Positions 1-8,914 of a DNA stretch of 35,870 bases are shown here, one piece after another. Source of the stretch: Corynebacterium pilosum DSM 20521 = CIP 103422. GTDB lineage: Bacteria; Actinomycetota; Actinomycetes; Mycobacteriales; Mycobacteriaceae. The translations under genes were made by a program, and so were the position numbers. The notes beneath the pieces were generated by a model. The model was not told the origin of the DNA and searched no databases. It saw nothing but the letters and a program-made list of their open reading frames with translations. Where the stretch lies: the NCBI RefSeq assembly GCF_000373805.1, contig NZ_KB892444.1:186-36055 (forward strand), read 5' to 3'. Numbering within the stretch: position 1 is the stretch's first letter; each line of letters starts with the position of its first letter.

Positions 1-1
1 G

Positions 2-69
2 ACGAACTGGAAGCAGGCCATCAACCAGATGTCTGTGGCTTACCCTGACCGCTTCGAGCCCTACCTCTA
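2..69 (+). CDS. Transposase C-terminal fragment (partial, IS256/mutator-like?)
   Basis: An open frame enters from the left edge and ends at a TAA at 67-69. Only 22 residues are visible. They include NWKQAINQMSVAYPDRFEPYL, a Trp-x-x-Ala-x-Asn-Gln pattern followed by a short tail, which resembles the extreme C-terminus of IS256-family (mutator type) transposases. The downstream bases 91-106 contain CAACTTGACACGC, which could belong to the terminal inverted repeat of such an element. The assignment is tentative because so little is visible; any other protein ending this way cannot be excluded. If correct, the element ends just before the next gene. Confidence 0.4.
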
Positions 70-145
70 ATAATCACGCCCCACACACAAACAACTTGAC
101 ACGCTCATGCTCGCTGATCCCCTTTGTGGAAAGAACGACCAGCAT

Positions 146-1102
146 ATGGCCGAAGATTTGGCAGATCTACATCCAGCTAATGCCCAGATCGTAACTGAAG
201 CACTACAACCTGTTTTTGCGGAAGTGCAGGAGAGACTGGGATCGGCTCTCTACAATTTTCCTTCTTTCACCGCAGGCCTGACTAATACTATGCGGGCTGT
301 TGAAACTTCCAACCTCCTACGCGATCTCAAAGGGCATGCCCTGCCGCCCATACTCAGTTTTCCTGCGATTGAATCGATCGCCCTCGACAAGCTACAAGAC
401 GCAATGCGAATTCACGATTCATGGGTGGAGGACTTGCAGGCCCGTCTCGTCGCAACCACCACGGGATTCCGCCGTACGCTTTTTCCTCCAAATCTCCGCC
501 AACTTGCAGACGAGATTACGGCAGAAGAAGTTAACCGGTTCGTAGAAAAAGAAGCAATCCCGCTCTATCTTGTCCCGAAGGGTCGGACGGCGCTCCGACT
601 CATTCGCGCCAAAGATCGACAGGCCAGGAGAAAAGTTCTAAATAGCTGCTTCAACTCGATCGTCGATGATTGCGAAAAAATATTAACTGAATCACGGGCA
701 GAGAGTATTGCTGACCAAGTTAGTTTTATTCGCGATGGCATCGGCGCATTGCGTGCGGGGTATACTCCCTCTGCACAAGCAATGTTTACTGTCACGCTGG
801 ACACACTGATCACGCGCTTGTATCCGGATCAGGAAAATTTACGCCGAATCAGAAACCGTCAGAAGGACAAAGACGCTTCCGAGGAATTCGACCAAATGAA
901 TATTCGGGAGGCTTTAGTGTGGCTACCTATCTGGAACGCCCATGAGTCATTTTGGCCAAACAAAGGTGATCCAGTGCCCCATCACTTTTCTCGTCACGCC
1001 AGCGTGCATGCGGTTACTTCCCGCCAGTTCAACAAGCGGAATTGCATCCAAGCACTGATGTTGGTTACCAGTTTAGTCGGTTATGGAAACGCTCTATGGT
1101 AA
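146..1102 (+). CDS. Orphan protein with C-terminal HEPN-like Rx4H motif
   Basis: I do not recognise this 318-aa protein as a named family. It is predicted soluble and largely helical with no signal peptide. Near the C-terminus lies SRHASVH, in which R283 and H288 form an Rx4H motif. A helical stretch follows (KRNCIQALMLVTSLVGY), the arrangement seen in HEPN-domain proteins, many of which are RNases of toxin-antitoxin or abortive-infection systems. The ATG at 146 was preferred over one at 107 because GGAAAG (128-133) precedes it and 107 sits at the probable end of the upstream transposon. The gene is clearly less GC-rich than the core genes of the window and lies between a transposase fragment and the conserved chromosome, which suggests horizontal acquisition. 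No nucleotidyltransferase or other antitoxin gene is visible beside it. RNase activity is inference only. Confidence 0.6.
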   Translation: MAEDLADLHPANAQIVTEALQPVFAEVQERLGSALYNFPSFTAGLTNTMRAVETSNLLRDLKGHALPPILSFPAIESIALDKLQDAMRIHDSWVEDLQARLVATTTGFRRTLFPPNLRQLADEITAEEVNRFVEKEAIPLYLVPKGRTALRLIRAKDRQARRKVLNSCFNSIVDDCEKILTESRAESIADQVSFIRDGIGALRAGYTPSAQAMFTVTLDTLITRLYPDQENLRRIRNRQKDKDASEEFDQMNIREALVWLPIWNAHESFWPNKGDPVPHHFSRHASVHAVTSRQFNKRNCIQALMLVTSLVGYGNALW

Positions 1103-1387
1103 GTAAAAGCATCGACTCAAAGTATAGAAAACCAGACCTATTTTATCTCGCAGAGCTACAGAGTAACGGAGGGAAAAGGGTATCTAAGCGGCCAGAGATG
1201 AACTAGGCAATACCCACAATATTTTGGAAAACGATCCTCCCAGACATAAACCATGGCACAACCGATAAAATCATGAGCAAAACACTGGTTGAGCTGTTAG
1301 TGGCAGGGTCTTCCAAAACAGACATGCTGCCCAAGCTGTGATCGTCCAGATAAGAACTCCGACGATGACTTCAGACAATGGTGTTGT
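1103..1387. other. AT-rich intergenic stretch, no convincing gene
   Basis: This 285-bp stretch separates the orphan gene from the LxxG membrane protein. A 40-codon minus-strand frame (1203-1325, ATG start, MSVLEDPATN at its start and a hydrophobic centre LLMILSVVPWFM) is the only reading frame of note. It lacks a ribosome binding site and may be a remnant. A short hairpin AGACAA/TTGTCT (1373-1378 and 1384-1389) overlaps the stop codon of the membrane protein gene but has no T-run. The stretch probably contains the junction between acquired and ancestral DNA. Confidence 0.4.
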
Positions 1388-2806
1388 CTACTCTGGTGAA
1401 TCAGCATCCGCCTCAATTGCGCGGCCTCGGGTTACAGCCACGCTGCCCAGGATGGCCAACGCCGCGGCCAGGGCCAGGGAAATCCACAAGGCCTGCGCCG
1501 ATCCTGCGTTGCCGGCCGCCGACAGAGTGGTCGTCGTCCAGTGCGCCGGCATCGCACTCGCCGCGATCTGCCAGGCTGTGCCCACCGCGCCCGTGGTTGC
1601 GGAATTCCACACCCAGCCGACAACGCCCGCCTGCACCGCAGCCAGCAGCGCGGCCACTCCTGCGCCGATGCGTGGTCCGACCGCAGCGAGCAGAATCCAC
1701 GTCAGGCCGGCTGAGGCGAGTGCCCCAAGTGCAAGTCCGGCGGTAATCGCAATCATCGCCACAGGCGAAAGTCCCGTTCCCAGCACCATCACCAGGACCA
1801 GGCCCACCACGGTCAGAAACGCGGTGCCCCCGCCGACGATGGCCCAACGCGACCCATCGACCACGTACGCGGCGAGGGCAAGCGCGAAACCGCCCAGCAG
1901 CATAAGCGCCGCGATCAGCATGGCAACCAGCGGGGACAGCGCGCTTGGCGCAACCTCTTCACCCGGGGCCGCGGCTGCTTGCTCTTGCGGGGAGGGCCCA
2001 GGAATGGCAGTCTGGACGTCCTGGATCTTCGATTTCGTGTTGCCCGCAATCGTATCTACTTGGGAGGCCCCGTCGTAAAGCTCCTGTGATCCGTCGCGGG
2101 CGGTCGCGGTGCCGTCACGTAGCGCCGTCATCCCAGAGGAAAGCTCGCTGGCGCCGGAGGCTGCAGTATTCATCCCGTCATAGAAGGCGTAGCCAGGGGT
2201 AGTCAGCTGATTCGATATTTCGCGGGAGCCATCGCGCAACTGGTTGAGTTGGCTGACGATATCCGCAGGTAACTCTGCCGTTTCAACCTGGCCTCGCAGA
2301 TCCTGGAGCGTGGCACGCGTATCGACGATGGCCGGGTCGGTGGAATCCTTGGTTTCTTCAAGGGTTCGATCAATCGTCGCTATGACCTGTCCTTTGACCG
2401 CTTCGAAACCGACGACAGTATCCACGGCAGTGCCTACACCATCGGCGACCTGGGTTGCTCCGCTACCGAGCTGACCCATCCCCGCGTTGAGCTCACTCAA
2501 CCCCCCTGCCAGGGATTCTGCGCCCGAATGTGCGGTTTCGGCGCCATCGGCTAGTTCGGTCATGCCATCTTTAAGTTCTTCGGCCCCATCTTTGAGCTGG
2601 CCTGTCCCATTGGTCAAGAACCCGGCCTGGGATCCCGCCTCGCCGGCGGCACGGCGGGCGTCGACAAGCGCGTTCGAACTTGCCGTGCCTGCGATGGCGG
2701 GTGCCCCCTGGACCTCCTCGCCGGTATTCCAGGTGGTGGCCGGGCTCAACGGCATAAAAGCGCCGATGGCGAGGATGACCAATGCGAGGACCAAGCGGGT
2801 TTTCAT
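1388..2806 (-). CDS. YhgE/Pip-like membrane protein with LxxG heptad repeats
   Basis: This 472-aa protein has an N-terminal membrane segment (about residues 4-22). A long extracytoplasmic region follows, rich in heptad-type x-x-x-L-x-x-G repeats (LKDGAEELKDGMTELADGA; later LSSGMTALRDGTATARDGS). At least five membrane helices fill the last ~190 residues. This is the layout of YhgE/Pip-type proteins of the ABC-2 permease superfamily, but shorter than the usual 650-900 residues. The ATG at 2806 was chosen over an upstream GTG (2830) because the hydrophobic segment starts right after it and TAGGT lies about 10 bases upstream. It is divergent from mrpA with a shared 122-bp control region. Family members have been linked to phage infection and to type VII secretion-associated export; no substrate can be inferred here. 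Confidence 0.75.
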   Translation of the reverse strand: MKTRLVLALVILAIGAFMPLSPATTWNTGEEVQGAPAIAGTASSNALVDARRAAGEAGSQAGFLTNGTGQLKDGAEELKDGMTELADGAETAHSGAESLAGGLSELNAGMGQLGSGATQVADGVGTAVDTVVGFEAVKGQVIATIDRTLEETKDSTDPAIVDTRATLQDLRGQVETAELPADIVSQLNQLRDGSREISNQLTTPGYAFYDGMNTAASGASELSSGMTALRDGTATARDGSQELYDGASQVDTIAGNTKSKIQDVQTAIPGPSPQEQAAAAPGEEVAPSALSPLVAMLIAALMLLGGFALALAAYVVDGSRWAIVGGGTAFLTVVGLVLVMVLGTGLSPVAMIAITAGLALGALASAGLTWILLAAVGPRIGAGVAALLAAVQAGVVGWVWNSATTGAVGTAWQIAASAMPAHWTTTTLSAAGNAGSAQALWISLALAAALAILGSVAVTRGRAIEADADSPE

Positions 2807-2928
2807 GTTGTGGAACCTACATCTTTGCACTGGTAAAAGGGTGTAGGCACACCGGCATACCCCCAGTTGGTAGGCTAAATGGACTTACTGTGTACGTATT
2901 TTCAGCTACTAGTTGGGTGTGATTCACC
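2807..2928. promoter_or_regulatory. Divergent control region, LxxG gene / mrp operon
   Basis: This 122-bp gap must hold promoters for both genes. It contains a perfect short palindrome GGTGT-AGGC-ACACC (2840-2853) and a TGTGATTCAC stretch just before the GTG of mrpA. I see a possible TAGGCT -10 near 2871 for mrpA but no matching -35. The palindrome is a candidate operator only. Confidence 0.35.
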
Positions 2929-5889
2929 GTGACATTGCTTATCGCAGTCGCACTGGCAGCAGTGGCGGTGATCCTCGCCCCGCTGTCAGTGCGCCTGTTC
3001 GACCGGGGAGCTGGTTGGCCCCTGGCTGTCCTCTATGTTGTCGCAGCTGCCGTGATCGGCCGCGAGCTGCCGGCTGTCATCAACGGCCAAGCCCTGAACT
3101 TTGAGGCCGTGTGGGCCCGCGATCTCTTGGGCCCAGGCACCGAGGTCACCGTGTCGCTCAATGGCGACGGCCTCGGTGTTTTCTTTGCGTTGTTGGCGCT
3201 GGTGATCGGTGCTGTGGTCTTCATCTATTCGGCGGCCTACCTGCCCAAGGGTGAGGGCAACACGAGTTTTTACACGATCATGACGGCGTTTACGCTGTCT
3301 GTCCTGCTGCTCGTGTTGGCTGGCGACGCCGTTGTCCTGTTCATCGCGTGGGAGCTGGTCTCCATCGCCTCGTTCATGCTGATCGCCCGCTCGGGCTCGA
3401 GTGGCGAGGCCGGCTCCTACCGCACCTTGGCCCTGACTTTCATCGGCGGCCTGACATTGTTGGCCGCCCTTGCGCTGGCCTCGGTCAACGCGGGTTCGAC
3501 AAGTCTTTCGACGATCCTTTCGTCAGATGTGTGGGCACAGGACCCAGGCTTGACGACGATCGTTGCCATCCTCGTCGCCACCTCTGCATTCACGAAGGCT
3601 GCGCAGTTCCCCTTCCACTTCTGGCTGCCCGAGGCGATGGCCGCGGCCACCCCGGTCTCGGCGTTCCTGCACGCAGCCGCAGTGGTCAAAGCCGGCATTT
3701 ACTTGCTGCTTCGCTTTTCGACGATCTTCCATGACGTCCCCGCCTGGAACACGATGTTGATTGTTTTCGGTATGGGTACCGCCCTCATTTCGGCGGTGTT
3801 CGCGATCACGAAGACGGATCTGAAGCAGCTGACGGCCTACTCCACGGTGTCCCACCTGGGCTGGATCGTGGCCACCATCGGTGTGGGCACCCAGTTCGCT
3901 CTGGCAGCCGCGCTGGTGCACACCTTGGCGCACGCCCTGTTCAAGTCTTCGCTGTTCATGCTGATCGGCGTGGTGGACCACCAAGCCGGCTCGCGCGATG
4001 TGCGCCGCCTGGGCAAGCTGTACGACAAGATGCCGTTTACCTTCGTCTCTGTGGTGGTCGCGGCTGCGTCGATGGCCGCTGTACCTCCGCTGTTCGGCTT
4101 TGTGTCGAAGGAAGGCATGCTCACAGCGTTCATGGAGGCGCCAGCCTCCGGTGTTCTGGTCGCCGTGGCCGGCATCGCGGCGTTTCTCACCTTCGTGTAC
4201 TCGGCCAAGATCGTCTTCGGCGCCTTCGTCGATGGCCCGCGCGATATGAGCGGTGTGAAGGAAGCCCCGGTCTCGCTGTGGCTGCCGGCAGCACTACCTG
4301 GCTGGATGTCCCTGGTGCTCATCTTCCTTCTTGGCGCCGTGGACTCCCCCATCAACGCTGCCGTGCACGCGATTACGGGTACCACAGACTACGAATCACA
4401 CCTGGCCATCTGGCACGGCGTGAACACCCCGTTCATCGTGTCGATGATCGTTCTCGTCGCAGGCATCGCTTTCCTCTTCGTCCGCAAACCGGTGTGGAAG
4501 GCCCTGGAGAACAAGGAACTCCTGCCGAAGTCCGGCAACGATCTGCTGCATGGCCTCGTCACCGGCATGAAGGCCCTGGGCCGTGGCATGGGTGAGATGG
4601 CTAACTCCTTCAACCCTTCGCGTCACCTGGTGTGGCTGGTGCTCACCGTGATCGCGCTGGGAATGGGCACGCTGCTGCTGTCCACTGGCATCGACGGCAT
4701 GCCGATGGCAGACCGCGCACCTGGGCTGGACAACTGGTGGGACCTCATCCCGTTTGCCATCATCACCGTGTCGGTGATCGGCCTGATCACCACCCGCCAC
4801 CGCCTCGCCGCCGCCGTGCTCATCGGTACGGCGGGTGTGGGCATGAGCTTGCAGATGCTGCTGCTGGGCGCTCCCGACGTGGCGCTCACCCAGTTCTTGG
4901 TGGAATCGCTCACCGTCGTTGTCATCATGATGGTGGTGCGGTACCAGCCACGGCTCTTCCCAGACACGTCCACTCGTCGAAAAGTGGTCGCCGGAATCAT
5001 CGCCATCCTGGCAGGTATCACCGCCTTCCTGGGTGTCTTCACGCTGCTGGGCCGGCGCGAGCGCTCGGACCTGGCAATGTGGTACATCAACGAGGGCGGG
5101 CCGATGGCCGCGGCCGACAATATCGTCGCCGTGATCATCGTGGAATTCCGTGGTTTCGATACCTTGGGCGAGCTGTCCGTGCTGGGCATGGCGGCCGTGG
5201 TGATCGCCGCGGTGACCTCCTCGATGCCACGCCACAACTTCGAGGAAGGCACACGTCCTCGCCCGTTCGGCCAGTCGCAGCTGAACTCGATCCCGCTGCG
5301 CAAGGCGCTGACATTCATCTGGCCCGTACTGATCGTGCTGAGCATCCTGGTGTTCTACCGTGGCCACCAGCTCCCGGGCGGCGGCTTCGTGGCAGCACTC
5401 ATCCTTGCGACCGGTTTCGCCCTGTCTTATATCTCCAAGGGTGCGGACGGGAACGTCGTCGGCAAGCAAGTCCCGATCTGGCTGACTGGCATCGGCATCA
5501 TCGTCGCGATCAGCGCCGGCTTCCTGGGCTATATCGAAGGCGGCTTCCTCTATGCCATCCACGGGGAGATCGCCGGCGAGCACCTGACCACCTCCCTGAT
5601 CTTCGATGCCGGTATTTACATGGCCGTGCTGGGCATGCTGACCATGGCCATCAACGCTCTTGGTGGGTACCTTCGCCCAGGTGTGGGCATGGACGAGCTC
5701 AGCTACACGCGCAGCGAACCAGATAATCCGCTGCCGAACGCGCCGGAGCCGGAGGAGCCGGAGAACCCGACTGAGACGTACCCCGATCCGATCAACCCGG
5801 CGGACAACCCACAACCAGTTGGGGCCGGCGGGCACAACGCACGCGCGACGCACACCAACTCTGCACATGAGAAGGAGGACGGCCGATGA
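2929..5889 (+). CDS. mrpA: Mrp Na+(K+)/H+ antiporter subunit A fused to subunit B
   Basis: This is the large membrane subunit of the multisubunit Mrp/Mnh monovalent cation/proton antiporter, a complex I-related machine that exports Na+ or K+ in exchange for protons. The first ~500 of 986 residues are the NuoL-like proton-channel domain. E142 (FIAWELVSIASF) and K223 (FTKAAQFPFHFWLP) correspond to the key charged residues of characterised MrpA. An MbhD-type segment (LLGAPDVALTQFLVESLTVV) follows around residues 620-680. A complete MrpB domain (FYRGHQLPGGGFVAALILA onward) occupies about 790-915. The tail is Pro/Glu/Asn-rich and probably cytoplasmic. The GTG start was chosen because it opens the first membrane helix. 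The stop overlaps the next start (ATGA), so subunits are translationally coupled. No separate mrpB gene exists in the operon. Confidence 0.95.
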   Translation: MTLLIAVALAAVAVILAPLSVRLFDRGAGWPLAVLYVVAAAVIGRELPAVINGQALNFEAVWARDLLGPGTEVTVSLNGDGLGVFFALLALVIGAVVFIYSAAYLPKGEGNTSFYTIMTAFTLSVLLLVLAGDAVVLFIAWELVSIASFMLIARSGSSGEAGSYRTLALTFIGGLTLLAALALASVNAGSTSLSTILSSDVWAQDPGLTTIVAILVATSAFTKAAQFPFHFWLPEAMAAATPVSAFLHAAAVVKAGIYLLLRFSTIFHDVPAWNTMLIVFGMGTALISAVFAITKTDLKQLTAYSTVSHLGWIVATIGVGTQFALAAALVHTLAHALFKSSLFMLIGVVDHQAGSRDVRRLGKLYDKMPFTFVSVVVAAASMAAVPPLFGFVSKEGMLTAFMEAPASGVLVAVAGIAAFLTFVYSAKIVFGAFVDGPRDMSGVKEAPVSLWLPAALPGWMSLVLIFLLGAVDSPINAAVHAITGTTDYESHLAIWHGVNTPFIVSMIVLVAGIAFLFVRKPVWKALENKELLPKSGNDLLHGLVTGMKALGRGMGEMANSFNPSRHLVWLVLTVIALGMGTLLLSTGIDGMPMADRAPGLDNWWDLIPFAIITVSVIGLITTRHRLAAAVLIGTAGVGMSLQMLLLGAPDVALTQFLVESLTVVVIMMVVRYQPRLFPDTSTRRKVVAGIIAILAGITAFLGVFTLLGRRERSDLAMWYINEGGPMAAADNIVAVIIVEFRGFDTLGELSVLGMAAVVIAAVTSSMPRHNFEEGTRPRPFGQSQLNSIPLRKALTFIWPVLIVLSILVFYRGHQLPGGGFVAALILATGFALSYISKGADGNVVGKQVPIWLTGIGIIVAISAGFLGYIEGGFLYAIHGEIAGEHLTTSLIFDAGIYMAVLGMLTMAINALGGYLRPGVGMDELSYTRSEPDNPLPNAPEPEEPENPTETYPDPINPADNPQPVGAGGHNARATHTNSAHEKEDGR

Positions 5890-6341
5890 TTATGGCATTA
5901 ACAATCGCAGTGCTGGTGGCAGGTTCTGTCTACCTGATTCTGCAACGCGGCATGGTCCGCATTGTCTTCGGCATGAGCTTGTTCGGGCACGCCTCCAACC
6001 TCACCCTGCTGGCAGCAGGTGTGGGCGCGTGGCGTGGCCAGGTCTTCCCCTCCACAACCGACGTTGAGGACATGGCCGATCCCCTCCCCCAGGCGTTCGT
6101 GCTGACCGCCATCGTGATCGCGATGGCCACCACCACCATCTTGCTGATGCTGGCCGCACTCGGCCGCAACGATGACACGAGCGACGACCAGTCCGATAAC
6201 GCGCGCGCCAAGGATACCGATACCCTGGCCGGACGTGTCGACGATCCGGACGCCGCCGTGGTGGGGCCCGATAGCTTGACGACGGCTGGCCGCACCGCAC
6301 GCGCAACCGCCCAGAAGCCGACCCAGAAGAAGGAGGCGTAG
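5886..6341 (+). CDS. mrpC: Mrp antiporter subunit C (NuoK-like)
   Basis: This 151-aa protein has three membrane helices in the first ~105 residues and a charged, Asp-rich C-terminal tail of about 45 residues. The conserved signature GMSLFGHASNLTLLA and the stretch DPLPQAFVLTAIVIAMATT are those of MrpC/MnhC, the homologue of complex I subunit NuoK. It acts inside the membrane arm of the Mrp complex. The start overlaps the mrpA stop by four bases (ATGA), with AGAAGGAGG just upstream of the junction. The extended hydrophilic tail is longer than in Bacillus MrpC (about 112 residues). Confidence 0.93.
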   Translation: MIMALTIAVLVAGSVYLILQRGMVRIVFGMSLFGHASNLTLLAAGVGAWRGQVFPSTTDVEDMADPLPQAFVLTAIVIAMATTTILLMLAALGRNDDTSDDQSDNARAKDTDTLAGRVDDPDAAVVGPDSLTTAGRTARATAQKPTQKKEA

Positions 6342-6344
6342 ACC

Positions 6345-7883
6345 ATGGATACGACAACTGCAGCAGCCATGCTGCCCCTCTTCGTGGCCGTGCCCCTGAT
6401 CACCTCTGCGGTGGCGGCACTGGCCAAGTCCAAACCAATCCATGACTTCCTTGGGCTGCTCATTCCGGCGGTGAACCTGGCCGGCGGTATCTGGCTGTAC
6501 TGGTACACCTCGACCCACGGCGCGATCGCGCACGTAATCGGCCTGTACAAGGGTGGCGCAGGTATCTCTTTTGCTGCCGACGAGTTCTCGGCACTGATGA
6601 TCATCTTCACCATGTTGATCGCGCTGGTGTCCAACTGGTTTGCGGCCGTGGCCGGTGAGACTCGCGAACGTTTCTACACCGCGCTGACCTTGGTGTTGAT
6701 CACCGGTGTGTCGGGTGCGTTGCTCACCGCCGACCTGTTCAACTTCTTCGTGATGATCGAGGTCATGCTCTTGCCGTCCTACGGGCTGATCGCAATGACC
6801 GGTACCCGCGACCGCCTGCTGTCTGCCCGCACCTTCGTGCTGGTGAACCTGGCGGCATCCACACTGCTGGTGCTGGGTGTGGGCTATGTGTACGGCGTGA
6901 CCGGCGCGGTGAATATCGCTTCCCTTGCTGGTGCTGCTGCCGGCAACGGCCCTGTCACGGTTGCGATGGGCATCGTGATGATCGCCATCGCCGCGAAAGC
7001 AGGCGTATTCCCGCTGCATACCTGGCTGCCACGGACCTACCCGTCCTCCTCGGCTGCAGTCATGGGCCTCTTCTCGGGCCTGCACACCAAGGTGGCGGTG
7101 TACATGATCTTCCGCATCTACGTGGTCATCTTCGATCTGGAGAGCCGCTGGGAGTGGTTGATCATCGTCATCATGGTGATCTCCATGCTGGTGGGCGCGT
7201 TCGCTGGTCTGGCGGAGAACTCGATCCGCCGCGTACTCGCCTACCAGATGGTCAACGGTATGCCGTTCATCCTGATCATGCTGGCTTTCGTGGCGGAGAA
7301 TCCGCGCTACGCGCTGGCCGGCGGCCTGATGTACACGTTGCATCACATGGTCACCGTGGGCTCGCTGGTGCTCAACTCGGGCGCCATCGAGGAAACCTAC
7401 GGCACAGGCACCCTATCCAAGCTGGCGGGCCTGATGCGCCGCGACCCGATGACGGCCGCGATCTTCGCCGCCGGCGCATTCTCCGTGGTGGGCTTCCCAC
7501 CGTTCTCCGGCCTGTGGGGCAAGCTGACCATCGTGTTCGCCGCGGCCGCACCGGGCGATGCCCGCAGCTGGGTCGTCATCACCGCGATCATCGGCGCGTC
7601 CTTCGGCGCACTCTTGGCGATGATGCGGGTGTGGCGCGAAGTGTTCTGGGGCAAGCCAATGCAGCGCTTCCCCGAGACTTTGCGCGTACGCACGAGCCTG
7701 TGGCTTCCGTCGGCTGCACTGATGGTGGTCTCGCTCGTGATGTTCTTTGGCGCAGGCTTCCTGTGGGAGTCGGTGCTGACCAGTGTCGACGGCCTGCTCG
7801 ACGTAGACTCCTACGTACAAGCAGTGCTTGGCGACGATGCCATCGGCATTCCCAACGTGGCCGAACTACAGGGAGGTAACTAA
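6345..7883 (+). CDS. mrpD: Mrp antiporter subunit D (NuoM/NuoN-like)
   Basis: This second proton-channel subunit of the Mrp complex is 512 aa long with about 14 predicted membrane helices. E139 in FFVMIEVMLLPSYG and K218 in AAKAGVFPLHTWLP match the charged residues required in characterised MrpD proteins. VMGLFSGLHTKVAVYMIFR and FSVVGFPPFSGLWGK are further family blocks. AAGGAGG at 6331-6337 overlaps the end of mrpC and precedes the ATG at normal distance. The gene ends TAATG, sharing one base with the mrpE start. Confidence 0.95.
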   Translation: MDTTTAAAMLPLFVAVPLITSAVAALAKSKPIHDFLGLLIPAVNLAGGIWLYWYTSTHGAIAHVIGLYKGGAGISFAADEFSALMIIFTMLIALVSNWFAAVAGETRERFYTALTLVLITGVSGALLTADLFNFFVMIEVMLLPSYGLIAMTGTRDRLLSARTFVLVNLAASTLLVLGVGYVYGVTGAVNIASLAGAAAGNGPVTVAMGIVMIAIAAKAGVFPLHTWLPRTYPSSSAAVMGLFSGLHTKVAVYMIFRIYVVIFDLESRWEWLIIVIMVISMLVGAFAGLAENSIRRVLAYQMVNGMPFILIMLAFVAENPRYALAGGLMYTLHHMVTVGSLVLNSGAIEETYGTGTLSKLAGLMRRDPMTAAIFAAGAFSVVGFPPFSGLWGKLTIVFAAAAPGDARSWVVITAIIGASFGALLAMMRVWREVFWGKPMQRFPETLRVRTSLWLPSAALMVVSLVMFFGAGFLWESVLTSVDGLLDVDSYVQAVLGDDAIGIPNVAELQGGN

Positions 7884-8284
7884 TGCACGTCATTGGATAC
7901 ATTTTCTGGCTGATTAAAGAGATCTTCGTCGCCGGCTTCGATGCTGCGTGGAAGGGCTTGAAACCCACCAATGAGCTCAACCCGGTCGTGATCTACTACC
8001 CGCTTCGCGTCACCAGCGACTGGGAGCTCTTCTGGTTCTCCGTCTCCGTGACTGCGACACCGACCACGTTGTCGCTGGGTTTCCGCGAACCCACCAAGGA
8101 GGGGGACCCACGGATCCTGATCGTCCAGTCCGCCTTCGGCTCTGACCCGCTGGATGATATTGCGTCCTTCGCTGACATGGAGGAGCGCATGGCGCCACGA
8201 GTCAAGGACACACCGCTGGATCCGACAACGGTCTACTACGAGTATCCCGCAGCCGACATCACCGCTTCAGGCAAGGAGGTCTAG
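7883..8284 (+). CDS. mrpE: Mrp antiporter subunit E
   Basis: This 133-aa protein has a short hydrophobic N-terminus (IGYIFWLIKEIFVAGFDAAW) and a soluble C-terminal part. It carries the typical MrpE blocks NPVVIYYPLRV, TATPTTLSLG and a DPLDDIASFADMEERM segment. MrpE is needed for assembly and function of the antiporter but is not itself a channel. The ATG overlaps the mrpD stop by one base. It is shorter than Bacillus MrpE (about 158 residues), mainly because it has only one or two hydrophobic segments at the N-terminus. Confidence 0.9.
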   Translation: MHVIGYIFWLIKEIFVAGFDAAWKGLKPTNELNPVVIYYPLRVTSDWELFWFSVSVTATPTTLSLGFREPTKEGDPRILIVQSAFGSDPLDDIASFADMEERMAPRVKDTPLDPTTVYYEYPAADITASGKEV

Positions 8285-8285
8285 A

Positions 8286-8552
8286 GTGTTTACCACCATC
8301 ATCACCGTGTGCATCGGCATCATGGCAGGCTGCCTCATCGCTGGCCTGTATCTGATCGTGCGCACCCCTGACAACTTCACGAAGGCCGTGCTGTCCGACC
8401 TTGTTTTCTATTCGATGATCGCCATCTTCCTGTCATGGACGTTGTTCAATGACTCGTTGATCGCCTATGAGGTTGCACTTCTCGCCGCTGTTGTCGGTGG
8501 TGTGCTGCCGACAATGTCGATGGCACGCATCATCTCGAAGGGGCGACGCTAA
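8286..8552 (+). CDS. mrpF: Mrp antiporter subunit F
   Basis: This 88-aa protein has three membrane helices and the family pattern GLYLIVRTPDNFTKAVLSD. The start is the GTG at 8286, one base after the mrpE stop, with AAGGAGG at 8273-8279; a longer in-frame reading upstream lies wholly inside mrpE and is ignored. MrpF is a small integral subunit of the antiporter, reported in some bacteria to influence bile salt or Na+ efflux. It overlaps mrpG by one base (TAATG). Confidence 0.9.
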   Translation: MFTTIITVCIGIMAGCLIAGLYLIVRTPDNFTKAVLSDLVFYSMIAIFLSWTLFNDSLIAYEVALLAAVVGGVLPTMSMARIISKGRR

Positions 8553-8878
8553 TGACCATCGCCGAAATCATCGCATCCATCCTGGTCATCATCGCCACCG
8601 TCATGGCGGTCTCCACCACTATTTTGCAGTTCCGCGCACCCGACGCGCTCACCCGCGTCAACCTACTCGGTCCTTTGACCAGCGTGGGAGTCCCGCTGTT
8701 GATCGTGGCAAAGCTTGTCATCGACTGGTCTACCACTGGTTTTGAGTGGCACCTGTTCATCCGCGCCATCATCGCCATCGCTGCGATGTGGGTGATCGCC
8801 GCGGTCGGCTCCTTCATCATGGGCCGCTCCATGTACGGCGTGACCATCGTCGATAAGAAGCACGGGATCGAAGAATAA
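8552..8878 (+). CDS. mrpG: Mrp antiporter subunit G
   Basis: This 108-aa protein, the last of the operon, has three membrane helices. The block FRAPDALTRVNLLGPLTSVGVPLL closely follows the MrpG/MnhG consensus (F-R-x-P-D-x-x-x-R-x-x). Its ATG shares an A with the mrpF stop. A long imperfect palindrome (8915-9009) starts 36 bases after the stop codon and may end the transcript. Confidence 0.93.
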   Translation: MTIAEIIASILVIIATVMAVSTTILQFRAPDALTRVNLLGPLTSVGVPLLIVAKLVIDWSTTGFEWHLFIRAIIAIAAMWVIAAVGSFIMGRSMYGVTIVDKKHGIEE

Positions 8879-8914
8879 CCCGGCCTCGCTGGACCCACCG
8901 CCGCCCTGTCCCCG

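Noticed and set aside
107..145. Upstream ATG extending the HEPN-like gene by 13 codons
   Set aside because: No ribosome site, and it lies at the likely end of the transposon; the ATG at 146 has GGAAAG upstream.
4396..5868. 490-codon minus-strand frame opposite mrpA, and a 482-codon one opposite mrpC-mrpD (5898-7346)
   Set aside because: His/Asp/Gln-rich translations typical of GC-rich antisense frames; the sense strand has clear Mrp homology.
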